Both the position numbers and the translations under genes were made by a program. This document shows, in pieces, positions 29,450 through 38,658 of a DNA stretch of 64,000 nucleotides; positions within the stretch are counted from its first letter, which is position 1, and each line of letters opens with the position of its first letter. Origin of the DNA: Paucibacter sp. TC2R-5 (GTDB taxonomy: Bacteria; Pseudomonadota; Gammaproteobacteria; Burkholderiales; Burkholderiaceae_C); contig NZ_JAJIRQ010000001.1 in NCBI RefSeq assembly GCF_025717605.1, forward strand, positions 62,001 through 126,000. The letters run 5' to 3'. The notes beneath the pieces are model-generated. The model ran no database searches. It saw only the letters and a program-made list of their open reading frames with translations, and was not told where the DNA came from.

Positions 29450-30607
29450 ATGAGTCAAGCCAATGAACCGAACCCGGCCGATGAAATGTGGCTGCTGGAC
29501 GATGCGCCCGAGCCCGGCACAGCCGGAAAAAGCAATCCGCTCGAAGCCGCGCCCTGGCGCGTCCTGATCGTTGATGACGAGCCGGATGTGCACTCATCCA
29601 CCCGGCTGGCGCTGATGTCGGTCAGCTACAAGGGCCGCAAGCTGCAAATGCTGTCGGCCCATTCGGCGCTGGAGGGCGTGATGACGATGCGGCGCGAGCC
29701 CGATATTGCCTTGATCTTGCTCGACGTGATGATGGAGACCGACGACGCCGGCCTGCGCATGGCCAGGCAGGTGCGCGAGGACTTGGGCAACCATTTGACC
29801 CGCATCGTGCTGCGCACCGGCCAGCCCGGCCAGGCGCCGGAGAGCGATGTGATCGTCCAGTACGACATCAACGATTACAAATGCAAGACCGATATGAGCC
29901 AGCAAAAGCTCTTCACCACGGTGATCGCCTCGCTGCGCACCTATGAGAGCCTGGTGCTGATCGAGCGCAACCGGCGTGGCCTGGAGCGCATTCTGGATGC
30001 CTCAAGCGACCTCTACCATGTGCGTTCTCTGCGCGAGTTTGCCTCCGGTGTGCTGAACCAGATCAGCGCGATCTTGGACGTCGGTGCCGAGGGCGTGATC
30101 TGCCTGCGCCAGACCGGTCTGCAAGGCGAACTCGCCCCGGTCGTGATGGCGGCGACCGGCAGCTATGCCGGCATCAGCCAAATGAGCGAGGTGCCTGCGC
30201 CCGCTGCCGCGGCCACGGTGCAGGCCTTCGCCAATCATCAAAGCCATTTTGAACACCCTTTGGATGTGTTGTTCGTGGCCACACCGCAGGGCCATGAGTT
30301 CGTCATCCTGGTGTCTGCGCCCTGGCCGCTGGTGGATGCGCAGCGCAAGTTGCTGGCCCTGTTCTGCAGCAAGATCACCTGGGCTTTTGACAATCTGCAT
30401 AACTTTGAAAAGCAGCAGCAGGCGCAGGCCGAATTTGCGCGCGCGGTGGCAGTTTTCTTTGATGCGCTGCAAGCGGGCCAAAAGCCGGCCCTGGGCGAAG
30501 CGCTGGCGACCTTGTTGCCACGCCTGTCGGCACAAAGTGGTCGTTCTTACGACGCTGCCGGCTTGGAGCGGGTGTTGCAGTCGGCGATGGGCGCGCTGCG
30601 GCCTTGA
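29450..30607 (+). CDS. Response regulator with receiver and DUF3369-like sensor domain, no output domain
   Basis: The receiver (about 30-165) carries the acidic pair in VLIVDDEPDVHSS, phosphoacceptor D92 in LILLDVMME, and the conserved RTGQPGQAPE and YDINDYKCKTDMS segments; a DUF3369-like domain (about 170-330) follows. After this comes a short Ala/Leu-rich helical tail with no catalytic or DNA-binding domain, so output must be by protein contact. Its receiver resembles those at the start of the REC-GGDEF-EAL protein (38659) and the hybrid kinase (43264). It lies between its probable kinase and an MCP. Confidence 0.85.
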   Translation: MSQANEPNPADEMWLLDDAPEPGTAGKSNPLEAAPWRVLIVDDEPDVHSSTRLALMSVSYKGRKLQMLSAHSALEGVMTMRREPDIALILLDVMMETDDAGLRMARQVREDLGNHLTRIVLRTGQPGQAPESDVIVQYDINDYKCKTDMSQQKLFTTVIASLRTYESLVLIERNRRGLERILDASSDLYHVRSLREFASGVLNQISAILDVGAEGVICLRQTGLQGELAPVVMAATGSYAGISQMSEVPAPAAAATVQAFANHQSHFEHPLDVLFVATPQGHEFVILVSAPWPLVDAQRKLLALFCSKITWAFDNLHNFEKQQQAQAEFARAVAVFFDALQAGQKPALGEALATLLPRLSAQSGRSYDAAGLERVLQSAMGALRP

Positions 30608-30742
30608 CGGGTCAGCAAATGAGCTGCTTTGCAGGCGTTGCAGCGCTGACCGGGGCAGATGAGGGCGGCACAGAATAAGCGGTTTACCGGTCGCGCAGGG
30701 TTTGCGCCCGCCGGTCTGCATTTCAAGCTAGAGGACATCAGC

Positions 30743-32287
30743 ATGAGCACTATTCAAAACATGAAACTCCGCACCCGCGTACTTGCAGGTTTTGCCGTCG
30801 TGATGGGCTTGCTTTTGGTGGGTTCGTTGATGGGGGTGCTGAGGGTCAAACAACTCAATGCAAAGATCGAGCGCTTGGTCGATGTGGATTCTCACGGGCT
30901 GGCCTTGGCGCGGCAATGGGCCGGCATGTCCGAGTCCAATATCCAGCGTCGTATCGTCACGCTGACCGTCGATGATGCTGATTTCGTCAATGCCTTTACC
31001 CGCAAGTCCAAAGAGACTTCGGCGCGCATCGACAAGGTGCAAGAGGAGCTCGACGCGCTGAGCAAGACGCCTGAAAGCGACCGGCTGAACGACAAGATTG
31101 CGGCCAGCCGCAAGCAATACCAGGCCTTGCGCGATGAAGTCAGCAAGTCCAAAAAGGACGGCCAAGACATTCGCGCGCGCGTGGCCACCGAACTGATCCC
31201 GGCCATGGACAGCTATATCGACACCATCAATGACTATGCCGAACACAAGCGCGAGCGCTTGCAAGCCGCGCGCCAAGAGGCCAGCGAAAGAGCCAGTGCC
31301 GTTGCCAATTTGGTCTTGCTGCTGTCGGGCACGGCGACGCTGATTGGCATCGGCATCGCGTTGGCTATCACGCGCTCGGTGACGGAGCCGGTTGCGCGTG
31401 CCCAGTCCCTGTCTGAAAGCATCGCCGAGGGCGATTTGACGCAGGAAGTGCGGGTCGAGGGCCGCGACGAGATGGCCAGCTTGACCCAGTCCTTGCAGCA
31501 GATGCAGAGGCAGTTGTCCACCACCATCTCGGGCGTGCGCAGCGCCGCTGAGCAGGTGCGCATTGCCTCGGCCGAGATCGCCACCGGCAATATGGACCTG
31601 TCCAACCGCACCGAGCAAGCTGCCAGCAGCCTGGAGCAGACGGGTGCGGCGATGCAGCAACTCAGCGAAGGCGTGCGCAGCAACGCGGAAGCGGCGCGTC
31701 AGGCGGACGGCTTGGCGCAGACGGCTTCCGCTGTGGCCGACCGGGGCGGCGCGATGGTCAGCCGGGTGGTGGAGACCATGAGTGAGATTCAGGCTTCGTC
31801 CAACAAGATCTCCGACATCATCGGCGTCATCGATGGCATCGCTTTCCAGACCAATATCCTGGCGCTGAACGCGGCGGTGGAAGCGGCTCGCGCCGGCGAG
31901 CAGGGCCGCGGCTTTGCGGTGGTGGCCAGTGAAGTGCGTTCATTGGCGCAGCGCAGCGCGCAGGCGGCGCGTGAGATCAAAACCCTGATTTCCACCTCGG
32001 TGGACAAGGTCGAGAGCGGCGCCAAGCTGGTGCAAGATACCGGCGACACCATTGGCGAAGTGGTGCAAAGCGTACAGCGGGTGACGCAAATCGTGGCCGA
32101 GATCTCCAGCTCTACCTCGGCGCAAGCCTTGACCCTGGGCGAGATTGGGCAGGCGGTCCATGAACTGGACAAGATGACACAGCAAAACGCGGCGCTGGTG
32201 GAAGAGTCTGCGGCCGCTGCGCAAAGCCTGCGCGATCAAGCCACGCAAATGGTGGACTCGGTGGCGACCTTCAGATTGCGCGGCTGA
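30743..32287 (+). CDS. Methyl-accepting chemotaxis protein
   Basis: ATG 30743 follows GAGGA. The 514-residue protein has a membrane helix (about 12-32), a four-helix-bundle sensor (about 35-190) with charged heptads ([20 protein letters not shown]), a second helix (about 188-210), HAMP (about 211-265) and the signalling hairpin [20 protein letters not shown]. It ends SVATFRLRG without a tether. Its sensor differs from the two MCPs upstream. It is convergent with the HD-GYP gene, 27 bases apart. Confidence 0.92.
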   Translation: MSTIQNMKLRTRVLAGFAVVMGLLLVGSLMGVLRVKQLNAKIERLVDVDSHGLALARQWAGMSESNIQRRIVTLTVDDADFVNAFTRKSKETSARIDKVQEELDALSKTPESDRLNDKIAASRKQYQALRDEVSKSKKDGQDIRARVATELIPAMDSYIDTINDYAEHKRERLQAARQEASERASAVANLVLLLSGTATLIGIGIALAITRSVTEPVARAQSLSESIAEGDLTQEVRVEGRDEMASLTQSLQQMQRQLSTTISGVRSAAEQVRIASAEIATGNMDLSNRTEQAASSLEQTGAAMQQLSEGVRSNAEAARQADGLAQTASAVADRGGAMVSRVVETMSEIQASSNKISDIIGVIDGIAFQTNILALNAAVEAARAGEQGRGFAVVASEVRSLAQRSAQAAREIKTLISTSVDKVESGAKLVQDTGDTIGEVVQSVQRVTQIVAEISSSTSAQALTLGEIGQAVHELDKMTQQNAALVEESAAAAQSLRDQATQMVDSVATFRLRG

Positions 32288-32314
32288 GTGCCTTGATTTG
32301 AGCCGGTGGGAGAA

Positions 32315-35035
32315 TCAGTCAGCGTCTTTGAAGCGCTGCCTGATCTCCAATATCTGATCCCAATGCGCGAAGAACTGCTCCACACAGGCCGGGTCGAAAT
32401 GGGCCCCCGATTGCGCCCGGATAAAGGCGGCTGCGTCTTCGAGTGACCAAGCTTTTTTGTAGGGCCGCTCCGAGGTCAGGGCGTCGAAGACATCCGCCAC
32501 CGCGACGATGCGGCCGAAGATCGGGATGGCCTCGCCCATCAATCCTTTCGGGTAGCCGCTGCCGTCAAACTTTTCGTGGTGGGTGATGGCGATCAAAGCA
32601 CCCGCCAACAAGACCGGCGAGCTGCTGGCGCGCAAGATTTCATGGCCGAACTCGGCATGGCGTTTCATGATCTCGAACTCGTCCGGCGTCAGGCGACCCG
32701 GCTTGAGCAGAATATTGTCGGCAATGCCGACCTTGCCGATGTCATGCATCGGTGCGGCTTGCAGCAGCAGATCTTGCTCGGCCTCGCTGAGCTTCAGCCC
32801 GGCGGCGATCACCTTGGAGAAATGCGCCATGCGCAGAATATGCGCGCCGGTTTCGGGGTCGCGGTATTCGGCCGCCTTGCACAAATGGAACACCGCCTCC
32901 CGCTCGCGCTTGAGGCTCTCTGCGGTGGCCTTGCTGACCTCGTCGGCCAACCAGGCGGCGCGGTCATCGAGCTTGAGTTTGGCCGCGGTGACCTCGGCAT
33001 AGGCTTGCGCGTTGTCGATTGCAATCGAGGCATAGGCGCACAGGGTACGAAAGATCGAGCGCTCGCGCTCACCATAAGCATGCCGCTCCAGGGACTGGAT
33101 CGACATCACACCCAAGAGTCGCTCGCCCATCAGCAAGGGGCCGAACAGCAGCGTCAATTGGTTCTGGCTGCCAGGGATCAAATTGACGGGCACGCTGTCG
33201 GGATCGATGTCGACCAGCAACTCCTGGCGCTCGCGGGCACAGCGCGCGATATAGGACGTGGGATGGTCCAGCGGCCGGTCTTGCAAGTCCATGCTGCGGC
33301 CGTCTTCGATGAAGTAGGCGCCTGAGAGTTGCTGGCCACTGTCATCGAGCAAAAAGACAAAGAAAGACGAGGCGTTCAGCAGGTCGTTGACATGCCGGTA
33401 GAGCGTGCTGCAAACCTGATCGACATTCATGCAGGCGGTGATTTCGCGGCCCACTTGGCCTAGGATTTCCAGCGTCAGCGCCGATTCGTGCAGCGATTCG
33501 GCCCGTTGCGCCTCGGCCTGCGCGGTGATTCTGTGGTGCTCGACCTCGGCTTGCGCGCGTAGGGTTTCCTCGCGAATCTGCATCGCGATGGCCCGGTTGT
33601 TGGCGTCTTGCGTACTTTTTTTGCCGCGCGCCGCTGCCGCGCTACAAGCCTGTTCATAGGCGGTCTTGAAGTCCCCGCAGTCGGCATGCGCCTGGGCAAG
33701 CTCGTCAAACAAGTCCGCCGAGGGCAGCAAGCCTTCGACCTGAGAAGACAAATGCAAGGCCAGTTGCAGGTAGTGCAGGCTTGGGTTTGCAGCGACCATG
33801 CCCTCGGGCTCGGCGAGATTTTGCTGCTTGTGAATGGCAGCCAAAATGCGCAAACACTTGACTTGCTCCAGCACGATGCCCAACTGTTGAGCGTCTTTCA
33901 GTCCCAATTTGGCGGCCGCCAGTGCCTCAGGCACGCGGCCGAGCCGATTCAAGGCATCGGCCAAGCCGCGGTGACCGTAGACGACAAGATCGCCGGCACG
34001 GCTGGCTTGTGCGCGCTCCACCGATTCAGCAAAGTACTCTGCCGCTTGCGCCGGCTTGCCCATGTCCAGCGCCAAGTCGCCCAGCGCTTGCAGGTTCAAC
34101 AAGGTGCCATGAGAGTTGCGAACGACCCGCATCACGGCTTGCGCCTCGGCCAGGCTTGCTTGAGCGTCTTGCTGGCGACCCAGCAGTCGTTGGATATCGC
34201 CCACTCGAAACAAGGTATTGCCGACCACCACCGGCCAATCGGTCCGGCGGGCCAGCGCTGCCGCTTGCTCGGCCCATTCGAGCGCCTCGCTCAGATCACC
34301 CAGATTGGAGAAGGTGACCGCCACATTGCTCGCGCCCAAGATGGCATCACGCAACTGGCCGGTTTCCAGCGCCAATTGATGCCCCGCGACATAACTGTGA
34401 AAGGCGCTGGGAAAATCTCCGGTCAATGCGGCGATCACGCCCCGGGTGGCCTCCACCATGGCCAGCGCGATATCGCTCAGTGGTTGGCTGGCGTCGAAGC
34501 GTTGCGCCAATTGCAGCCTTGCAGACTGGGGGTCTCGCATGCTCAGCATCAGGATCTGGCGGGCGCCGCAATAGTCGATCCTGCTGCCGTCACCCGATCG
34601 CTCGAACGCGCTCAAGGCTTGGGCCAAGCAGGTATCGCGTTGTTCACCGTGGCCCAGCATATGAGCGATATTGGCCCCCAACAAGCGTGCGTCGCCTTGG
34701 CCCACAGCATCACTCAAGGCATCAAAGGCGGCCTGCGCTTGGTCGGCAAATTGCTGGGCCTGCGTAAAGTCAGCGCAGAGCCAGCAGAGTTCGCCCCGGA
34801 CCAACTTGATGCGGGCGAGCCAGGAGCTCAGGCATCGAGTGGCAGGCGACTCTGCCAGAGGCTGCAATGGTTCGGCCTGCTCCAGCAATGCCAAGGCGCG
34901 GCGGCTCTCCCGTTGGCGCAGTTGCCAGGCCAGCGCGACTAGCGCAGGCAGGCGGTCATTGTCGGTGCTGGAGGCGGCGAGTTCGCGCTCCAGCGCAGCG
35001 AGTTCCGTCTCGGTGGCAAATAGACTGGGGTTCAA
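32315..35035 (-). CDS. HD-GYP phosphodiesterase with TPR-like and GAF sensor regions
   Basis: A 906-residue cytosolic protein: an N-terminal TPR-like alpha-helical array (about 1-460), a coiled-coil linker (about 475-520), a GAF domain (about 525-680) and a C-terminal HD-GYP domain. Catalytic H764-D765 (in MHDIGKVGI) and G827-Y828-P829 (in FDGSGYPKGL) are intact, so hydrolysis of c-di-GMP is expected. It lies 30 bases after a binding-protein gene that is itself coupled to a TonB-dependent receptor, so all three probably share one transcript. Confidence 0.9.
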   Translation of the reverse strand: MNPSLFATETELAALERELAASSTDNDRLPALVALAWQLRQRESRRALALLEQAEPLQPLAESPATRCLSSWLARIKLVRGELCWLCADFTQAQQFADQAQAAFDALSDAVGQGDARLLGANIAHMLGHGEQRDTCLAQALSAFERSGDGSRIDYCGARQILMLSMRDPQSARLQLAQRFDASQPLSDIALAMVEATRGVIAALTGDFPSAFHSYVAGHQLALETGQLRDAILGASNVAVTFSNLGDLSEALEWAEQAAALARRTDWPVVVGNTLFRVGDIQRLLGRQQDAQASLAEAQAVMRVVRNSHGTLLNLQALGDLALDMGKPAQAAEYFAESVERAQASRAGDLVVYGHRGLADALNRLGRVPEALAAAKLGLKDAQQLGIVLEQVKCLRILAAIHKQQNLAEPEGMVAANPSLHYLQLALHLSSQVEGLLPSADLFDELAQAHADCGDFKTAYEQACSAAAARGKKSTQDANNRAIAMQIREETLRAQAEVEHHRITAQAEAQRAESLHESALTLEILGQVGREITACMNVDQVCSTLYRHVNDLLNASSFFVFLLDDSGQQLSGAYFIEDGRSMDLQDRPLDHPTSYIARCARERQELLVDIDPDSVPVNLIPGSQNQLTLLFGPLLMGERLLGVMSIQSLERHAYGERERSIFRTLCAYASIAIDNAQAYAEVTAAKLKLDDRAAWLADEVSKATAESLKREREAVFHLCKAAEYRDPETGAHILRMAHFSKVIAAGLKLSEAEQDLLLQAAPMHDIGKVGIADNILLKPGRLTPDEFEIMKRHAEFGHEILRASSSPVLLAGALIAITHHEKFDGSGYPKGLMGEAIPIFGRIVAVADVFDALTSERPYKKAWSLEDAAAFIRAQSGAHFDPACVEQFFAHWDQILEIRQRFKDAD

Positions 35036-35065
35036 GCGGGCGTCCTCGGGCTTGCGGGGCTCGCC

Positions 35066-36400
35066 TCAGTCCGGCGCCACCTGATCCACTTGCACCAGCG
35101 CCAATTGCCCGGCGCTATTGCGCTTGACGCTGTAGACGATGAAGGAGCCGGTGCTGAGGTCGCCGCGGGCGTCCCAGTTGACGGCGGTTTTGGCGCCGTT
35201 GTAGTCCCAGTCCAGGCCGGGGTTCTTCAGGGCGAGACCGAATTGGCCGGGCGTGATTTTCAAGGGGCTGGCGCTGTCGGGGCGCGACACCGGGCCCAGC
35301 CATTTGGCCATCGAGGCCCGGTCTGTGCTGCCGCCGGCTTGTGCCGCCAGGGCCAAGAGATAGACGGCGTCATAGCCGGAGGGGCTGATGCCCACATCGG
35401 GCGGCGTGCCGTAAGCCTGCGTGAAGAGGTCGGCAAAGGCCAGGTACTCGGGGCGCTTGGGGTTGTTGTCGGCGCCCATGATGGTCATGCCCTCGACCAC
35501 CGAGGCATTCGCGGTGCTGACAAACTGCGAGGTGCTGAGCGAGCTGGCCGCATACAGCGAGGGGCGTGGCTGGGCGATGGCCAGCGCCATGTCTTTGCTC
35601 AAGCCCACGGCTTCGCCCGACTGTGCGGCGAGGTAGATCGCGTCGGGGCGACCATTGGCCATGGCTTTGGCAATCACGGCGCCGAAGTCGGCGGTTTGGC
35701 CGGCCTTGAAGCTGGCGCTGGCCAGCACTTGGCCACCGCGCTTGATGAAGGACGCGCTGAAGTTGTCGCGGGCGGAGATGCCAAAGCTGTCGTTCGAATG
35801 GATGATGGCGACGGTCTGCTTGCCGTCGCGGCGTGCGATTTGCGCCGCCACTCCGCCGGAGAAGGAGTTGGAGACGATCAAGCGGTAGAACACGCTGGGT
35901 GTGCCGCGATCCATGGTGTCGAGGTCGGTGGTGCTGGGGCCGGTGCCTATCATGGGCACGCCGGTCTTGAGGACGGTGGGCACCAGCAACAAGGCTTCAC
36001 CACTGGTCAAGGGGCCGATCACGCCGATGCAGCCGGCGTTCACCAAATCCAGATACTCACCGATTTGCGCCTCGCTGCCCTCGGTGGTGCCGGCCTTGCT
36101 GTCGCGCACCATATAGCCCAAGGTCTTGCCGTTGACGCCGCCGGCCGTGTTGATCTCGGCCACCGCTTGGCGGATATAGCGTTCGCGCGAGTCATAGTTG
36201 GCCGAAGACGGCCCGGTAAAGGGGTAGAGCACGCCAATCATCAGCTCGCCCTGGATGCCTGGGCGCATGCTGCCCGGCGCGCCTTCAGTCTGCTTGCTGC
36301 TGCCCTCAACACCGTCGCCGCCGCCGCAGCTGGCCAGCAGGCCGGCTGCGCTGAGCAGCGTGAAAGCGGCCATGCGTTTGAGTTTGAAATCTGTGTTCAT
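35066..36400 (-). CDS. Branched-chain-amino-acid-type periplasmic binding lipoprotein (orphan)
   Basis: ATG 36400 gives 444 residues with a lipobox (AAGLLASC, C25) followed by a Gly-rich tether and a type I two-lobed binding fold of the Peripla_BP_6 family (IGVLYPFTGPSSANYDSRERYIRQ near the start, GVIGPLTSGEALLL, YDAVYLLALAAQAGG). No ABC permease or ATPase is nearby. The start lies 5 bases after the stop of the TonB receptor gene, strongly suggesting translational coupling. I infer a ligand receptor for signalling or hand-over rather than a classical ABC import component. Confidence 0.85.
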   Translation of the reverse strand: MNTDFKLKRMAAFTLLSAAGLLASCGGGDGVEGSSKQTEGAPGSMRPGIQGELMIGVLYPFTGPSSANYDSRERYIRQAVAEINTAGGVNGKTLGYMVRDSKAGTTEGSEAQIGEYLDLVNAGCIGVIGPLTSGEALLLVPTVLKTGVPMIGTGPSTTDLDTMDRGTPSVFYRLIVSNSFSGGVAAQIARRDGKQTVAIIHSNDSFGISARDNFSASFIKRGGQVLASASFKAGQTADFGAVIAKAMANGRPDAIYLAAQSGEAVGLSKDMALAIAQPRPSLYAASSLSTSQFVSTANASVVEGMTIMGADNNPKRPEYLAFADLFTQAYGTPPDVGISPSGYDAVYLLALAAQAGGSTDRASMAKWLGPVSRPDSASPLKITPGQFGLALKNPGLDWDYNGAKTAVNWDARGDLSTGSFIVYSVKRNSAGQLALVQVDQVAPD

Positions 36401-36405
36401 GACGT

Positions 36406-38466
36406 TCAGTTCCAACGGTAGCGATAGCTGAGAAGCGCGCTGCGGCCTGTGCCGGGGAAGTCCACGCTGCCATAGCCGGGTTCGGAGTATTTGGCGTTCA
36501 GCAGGTTGTCCATGCGCAGCTGCAGCTCATGGCTGCTGAAGAAAACCTGTGTCCACACCAGGTTGAGATGGGTGCTGTGGGACAGGGAATAGGGCGTTAG
36601 GAAATTGGCAAAGGCGTTGCTGAAGGTGGCGTGGCGTTTGGACGCATAAAGCAGCTCGCTCGCCCATTGGCCAAACTTGCCCGAATGCCAGCGCCATTCG
36701 GCGCGCACCGAATGCTCGGGGAAGCGTTCGGGCGGCCGGACCAGATCGCCCACCAGTGGAACGGGATCGCGCTCGGTCAGGTTCAGCCCCGTCCAGGCAA
36801 TGCCAAAGCGATGCGCGCCTTCTTCATAACGGGCATCCAGTTCGGCACCTTGGCCCGAGAATCGGCCCCGGTTGACGGGCTGATAGTTGAGGCCGGTCTG
36901 CTGCAACTCGATCTTGTCCTTGACTTCGAGTTGGTAGATATTGGCCGTGAGTTGCAGCTTGGGGCTGGGCCGCCAGTTGATTTGCAGTTCGGTGTTGGCG
37001 GCGGTCTCGGCGCGCAGCTTTTGATTGCCGATCACATCGCCGCTGTAGAGTGGCTGGGCCAAGAGGTCAAACACGCTGGGCGCTTTGTAGGATGTGCTCC
37101 AGATCAGCTTGGCATTGAGCTCGCGACTTTGTTCATACACGGCCGCCGCGCGCCAGTTGGTGTTGCGGCCGAATTGGTTGTGATCATCAAGCCGGTAGTT
37201 GGCGCTCAAGCCCAACTTGTCGCTGGCTTGCCACAGGTATTGGCCGAACACGCCGGTATTGGTCAGGCGCATCGCGGTGCTGGCCTTGCCGCTCAAGCTG
37301 GTGCTGCCATTGGGCGCCACCAGCAGCACTTGCATGCTGTCTTGATTGTCGACGGTGCGGTCGGCGCCAAAGCTCAGGCCATGGTCGGGGTTGAGCGCCC
37401 AGTTGAAGTTGAGGCCCAGGTCGTTGGCGGTCGAGGAGAACTCGCGCCGGGGGTAGCTGCTGGTGCCGACCTCCAACCTCTCTTTGGGCCCAGGGCCGGA
37501 GCGCGCTACGTTCCAGCGGAACTTGGCCTGCCAGCTGCTGCTGATGTCCCATTGGCTTTGCCAGCCGGCTTGGGCGTTGTACTTCGAGTAGCGGTTTTTG
37601 TGGCTCAGCACGCCGAAGTCGAGAAATTCGGCCACGCTGTCCGAGAGTGAGTAATTCAGCTCCAGCTGGTTCTTGAGCGCATCGGTGTCGAAGCTGGCGC
37701 GGCCCAAGACCGAGATTGGTTGCTGGCGTGCGTCTTTGGACTCGACCCCGCGCAGCGCCGGCTGTGCGCCCAGCAGCGGCGAGCTGGCCGGCAGCTGCAG
37801 GCCATTGAGCTCGTAATGCTCGGCCTGGACGGCAAACAGCAGCCCCAAGCTGCCGTTGCCGCCGCTGATGCTGGCGTCCAAGCCGTTGGCCCGGCCGGCA
37901 TAGGCGCGCAGCTTAGCGCTGGCCTCGCTGGCGCCGACATGGTCTTTGCGGGTGATCACATTGACGGTGCCCAAAAAAGCATCGGCGCCGTAAAGCGCCG
38001 ATGTTGGGCCGCGCACCACCTCGATGCGGTCGATGCTGCTCATGGGCAGCAGCGCGGGGCTGAGGAAGTTGCTGGCGTCGGGGCGGAAGGATTGCGGCTG
38101 GCCGTCGATCAAGAGCTTGAGCTGGCGGTTCCAGCTGCGCTGCCCGCCGAACAGGCCGCGCACGCCCACATCTTGAAAGCCCTGCGCGTCGACCCGGTAG
38201 AGACCGGGCACGCGGGCCAGGGCATCGGCCACCGAGCGGTCACCCCAGGCTTCCATTTCTTCGCGGGCGATGACCGAAATGATGGCTGGTGCTCGCGCCA
38301 GGCTGGTGGATACCAAGCTGGCGGATTCGACCCGGATGTCGGCCAGTTGCTCCAGCGACATGCCGAACAGCGCCGGCTCGGAGTTGAGAGCCGGCGTGGT
38401 GGAAGCGCTTTGCGCCAGCAAGCTTGCCGGCAAGACGCCTAACAAGCAAAAACATAACTTTTCCAT
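36406..38466 (-). CDS. TonB-dependent outer-membrane receptor
   Basis: A 686-residue protein with a signal peptide (FCLLGVLPASLLAQ), a plug domain (about 50-170; SLEQLADIRVESASLV, a TonB-box-like region, then RVPGLYRVDAQGFQDVGVRG, IDRIEVVRGPTSALYGADAF) and a 22-strand-type barrel. It ends SALLSYRYRWN, with tryptophan second from last rather than the usual terminal aromatic residue. The substrate is unknown; no Fur-like site was seen upstream. It is the first gene of the likely receptor / binding lipoprotein / HD-GYP operon. Confidence 0.9.
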   Translation of the reverse strand: MEKLCFCLLGVLPASLLAQSASTTPALNSEPALFGMSLEQLADIRVESASLVSTSLARAPAIISVIAREEMEAWGDRSVADALARVPGLYRVDAQGFQDVGVRGLFGGQRSWNRQLKLLIDGQPQSFRPDASNFLSPALLPMSSIDRIEVVRGPTSALYGADAFLGTVNVITRKDHVGASEASAKLRAYAGRANGLDASISGGNGSLGLLFAVQAEHYELNGLQLPASSPLLGAQPALRGVESKDARQQPISVLGRASFDTDALKNQLELNYSLSDSVAEFLDFGVLSHKNRYSKYNAQAGWQSQWDISSSWQAKFRWNVARSGPGPKERLEVGTSSYPRREFSSTANDLGLNFNWALNPDHGLSFGADRTVDNQDSMQVLLVAPNGSTSLSGKASTAMRLTNTGVFGQYLWQASDKLGLSANYRLDDHNQFGRNTNWRAAAVYEQSRELNAKLIWSTSYKAPSVFDLLAQPLYSGDVIGNQKLRAETAANTELQINWRPSPKLQLTANIYQLEVKDKIELQQTGLNYQPVNRGRFSGQGAELDARYEEGAHRFGIAWTGLNLTERDPVPLVGDLVRPPERFPEHSVRAEWRWHSGKFGQWASELLYASKRHATFSNAFANFLTPYSLSHSTHLNLVWTQVFFSSHELQLRMDNLLNAKYSEPGYGSVDFPGTGRSALLSYRYRWN

Positions 38467-38658
38467 AGGGCAAAGCCTTGCGCCGCAGCCATGAATAAAT
38501 GCCCTGCAGTATTGACAACCGGCCCCCCTAGGTCAAGGGGCATGGCGCAAAAAGAGCACATGTTTTTGCCCGCTGTTTCGGCCTTTCTAGCGGGGCGCGC
38601 TTTGGCATAACATGCGCTGCGCTGTTTGGACACCTGCACGACCGTGGAGTGAATACCG

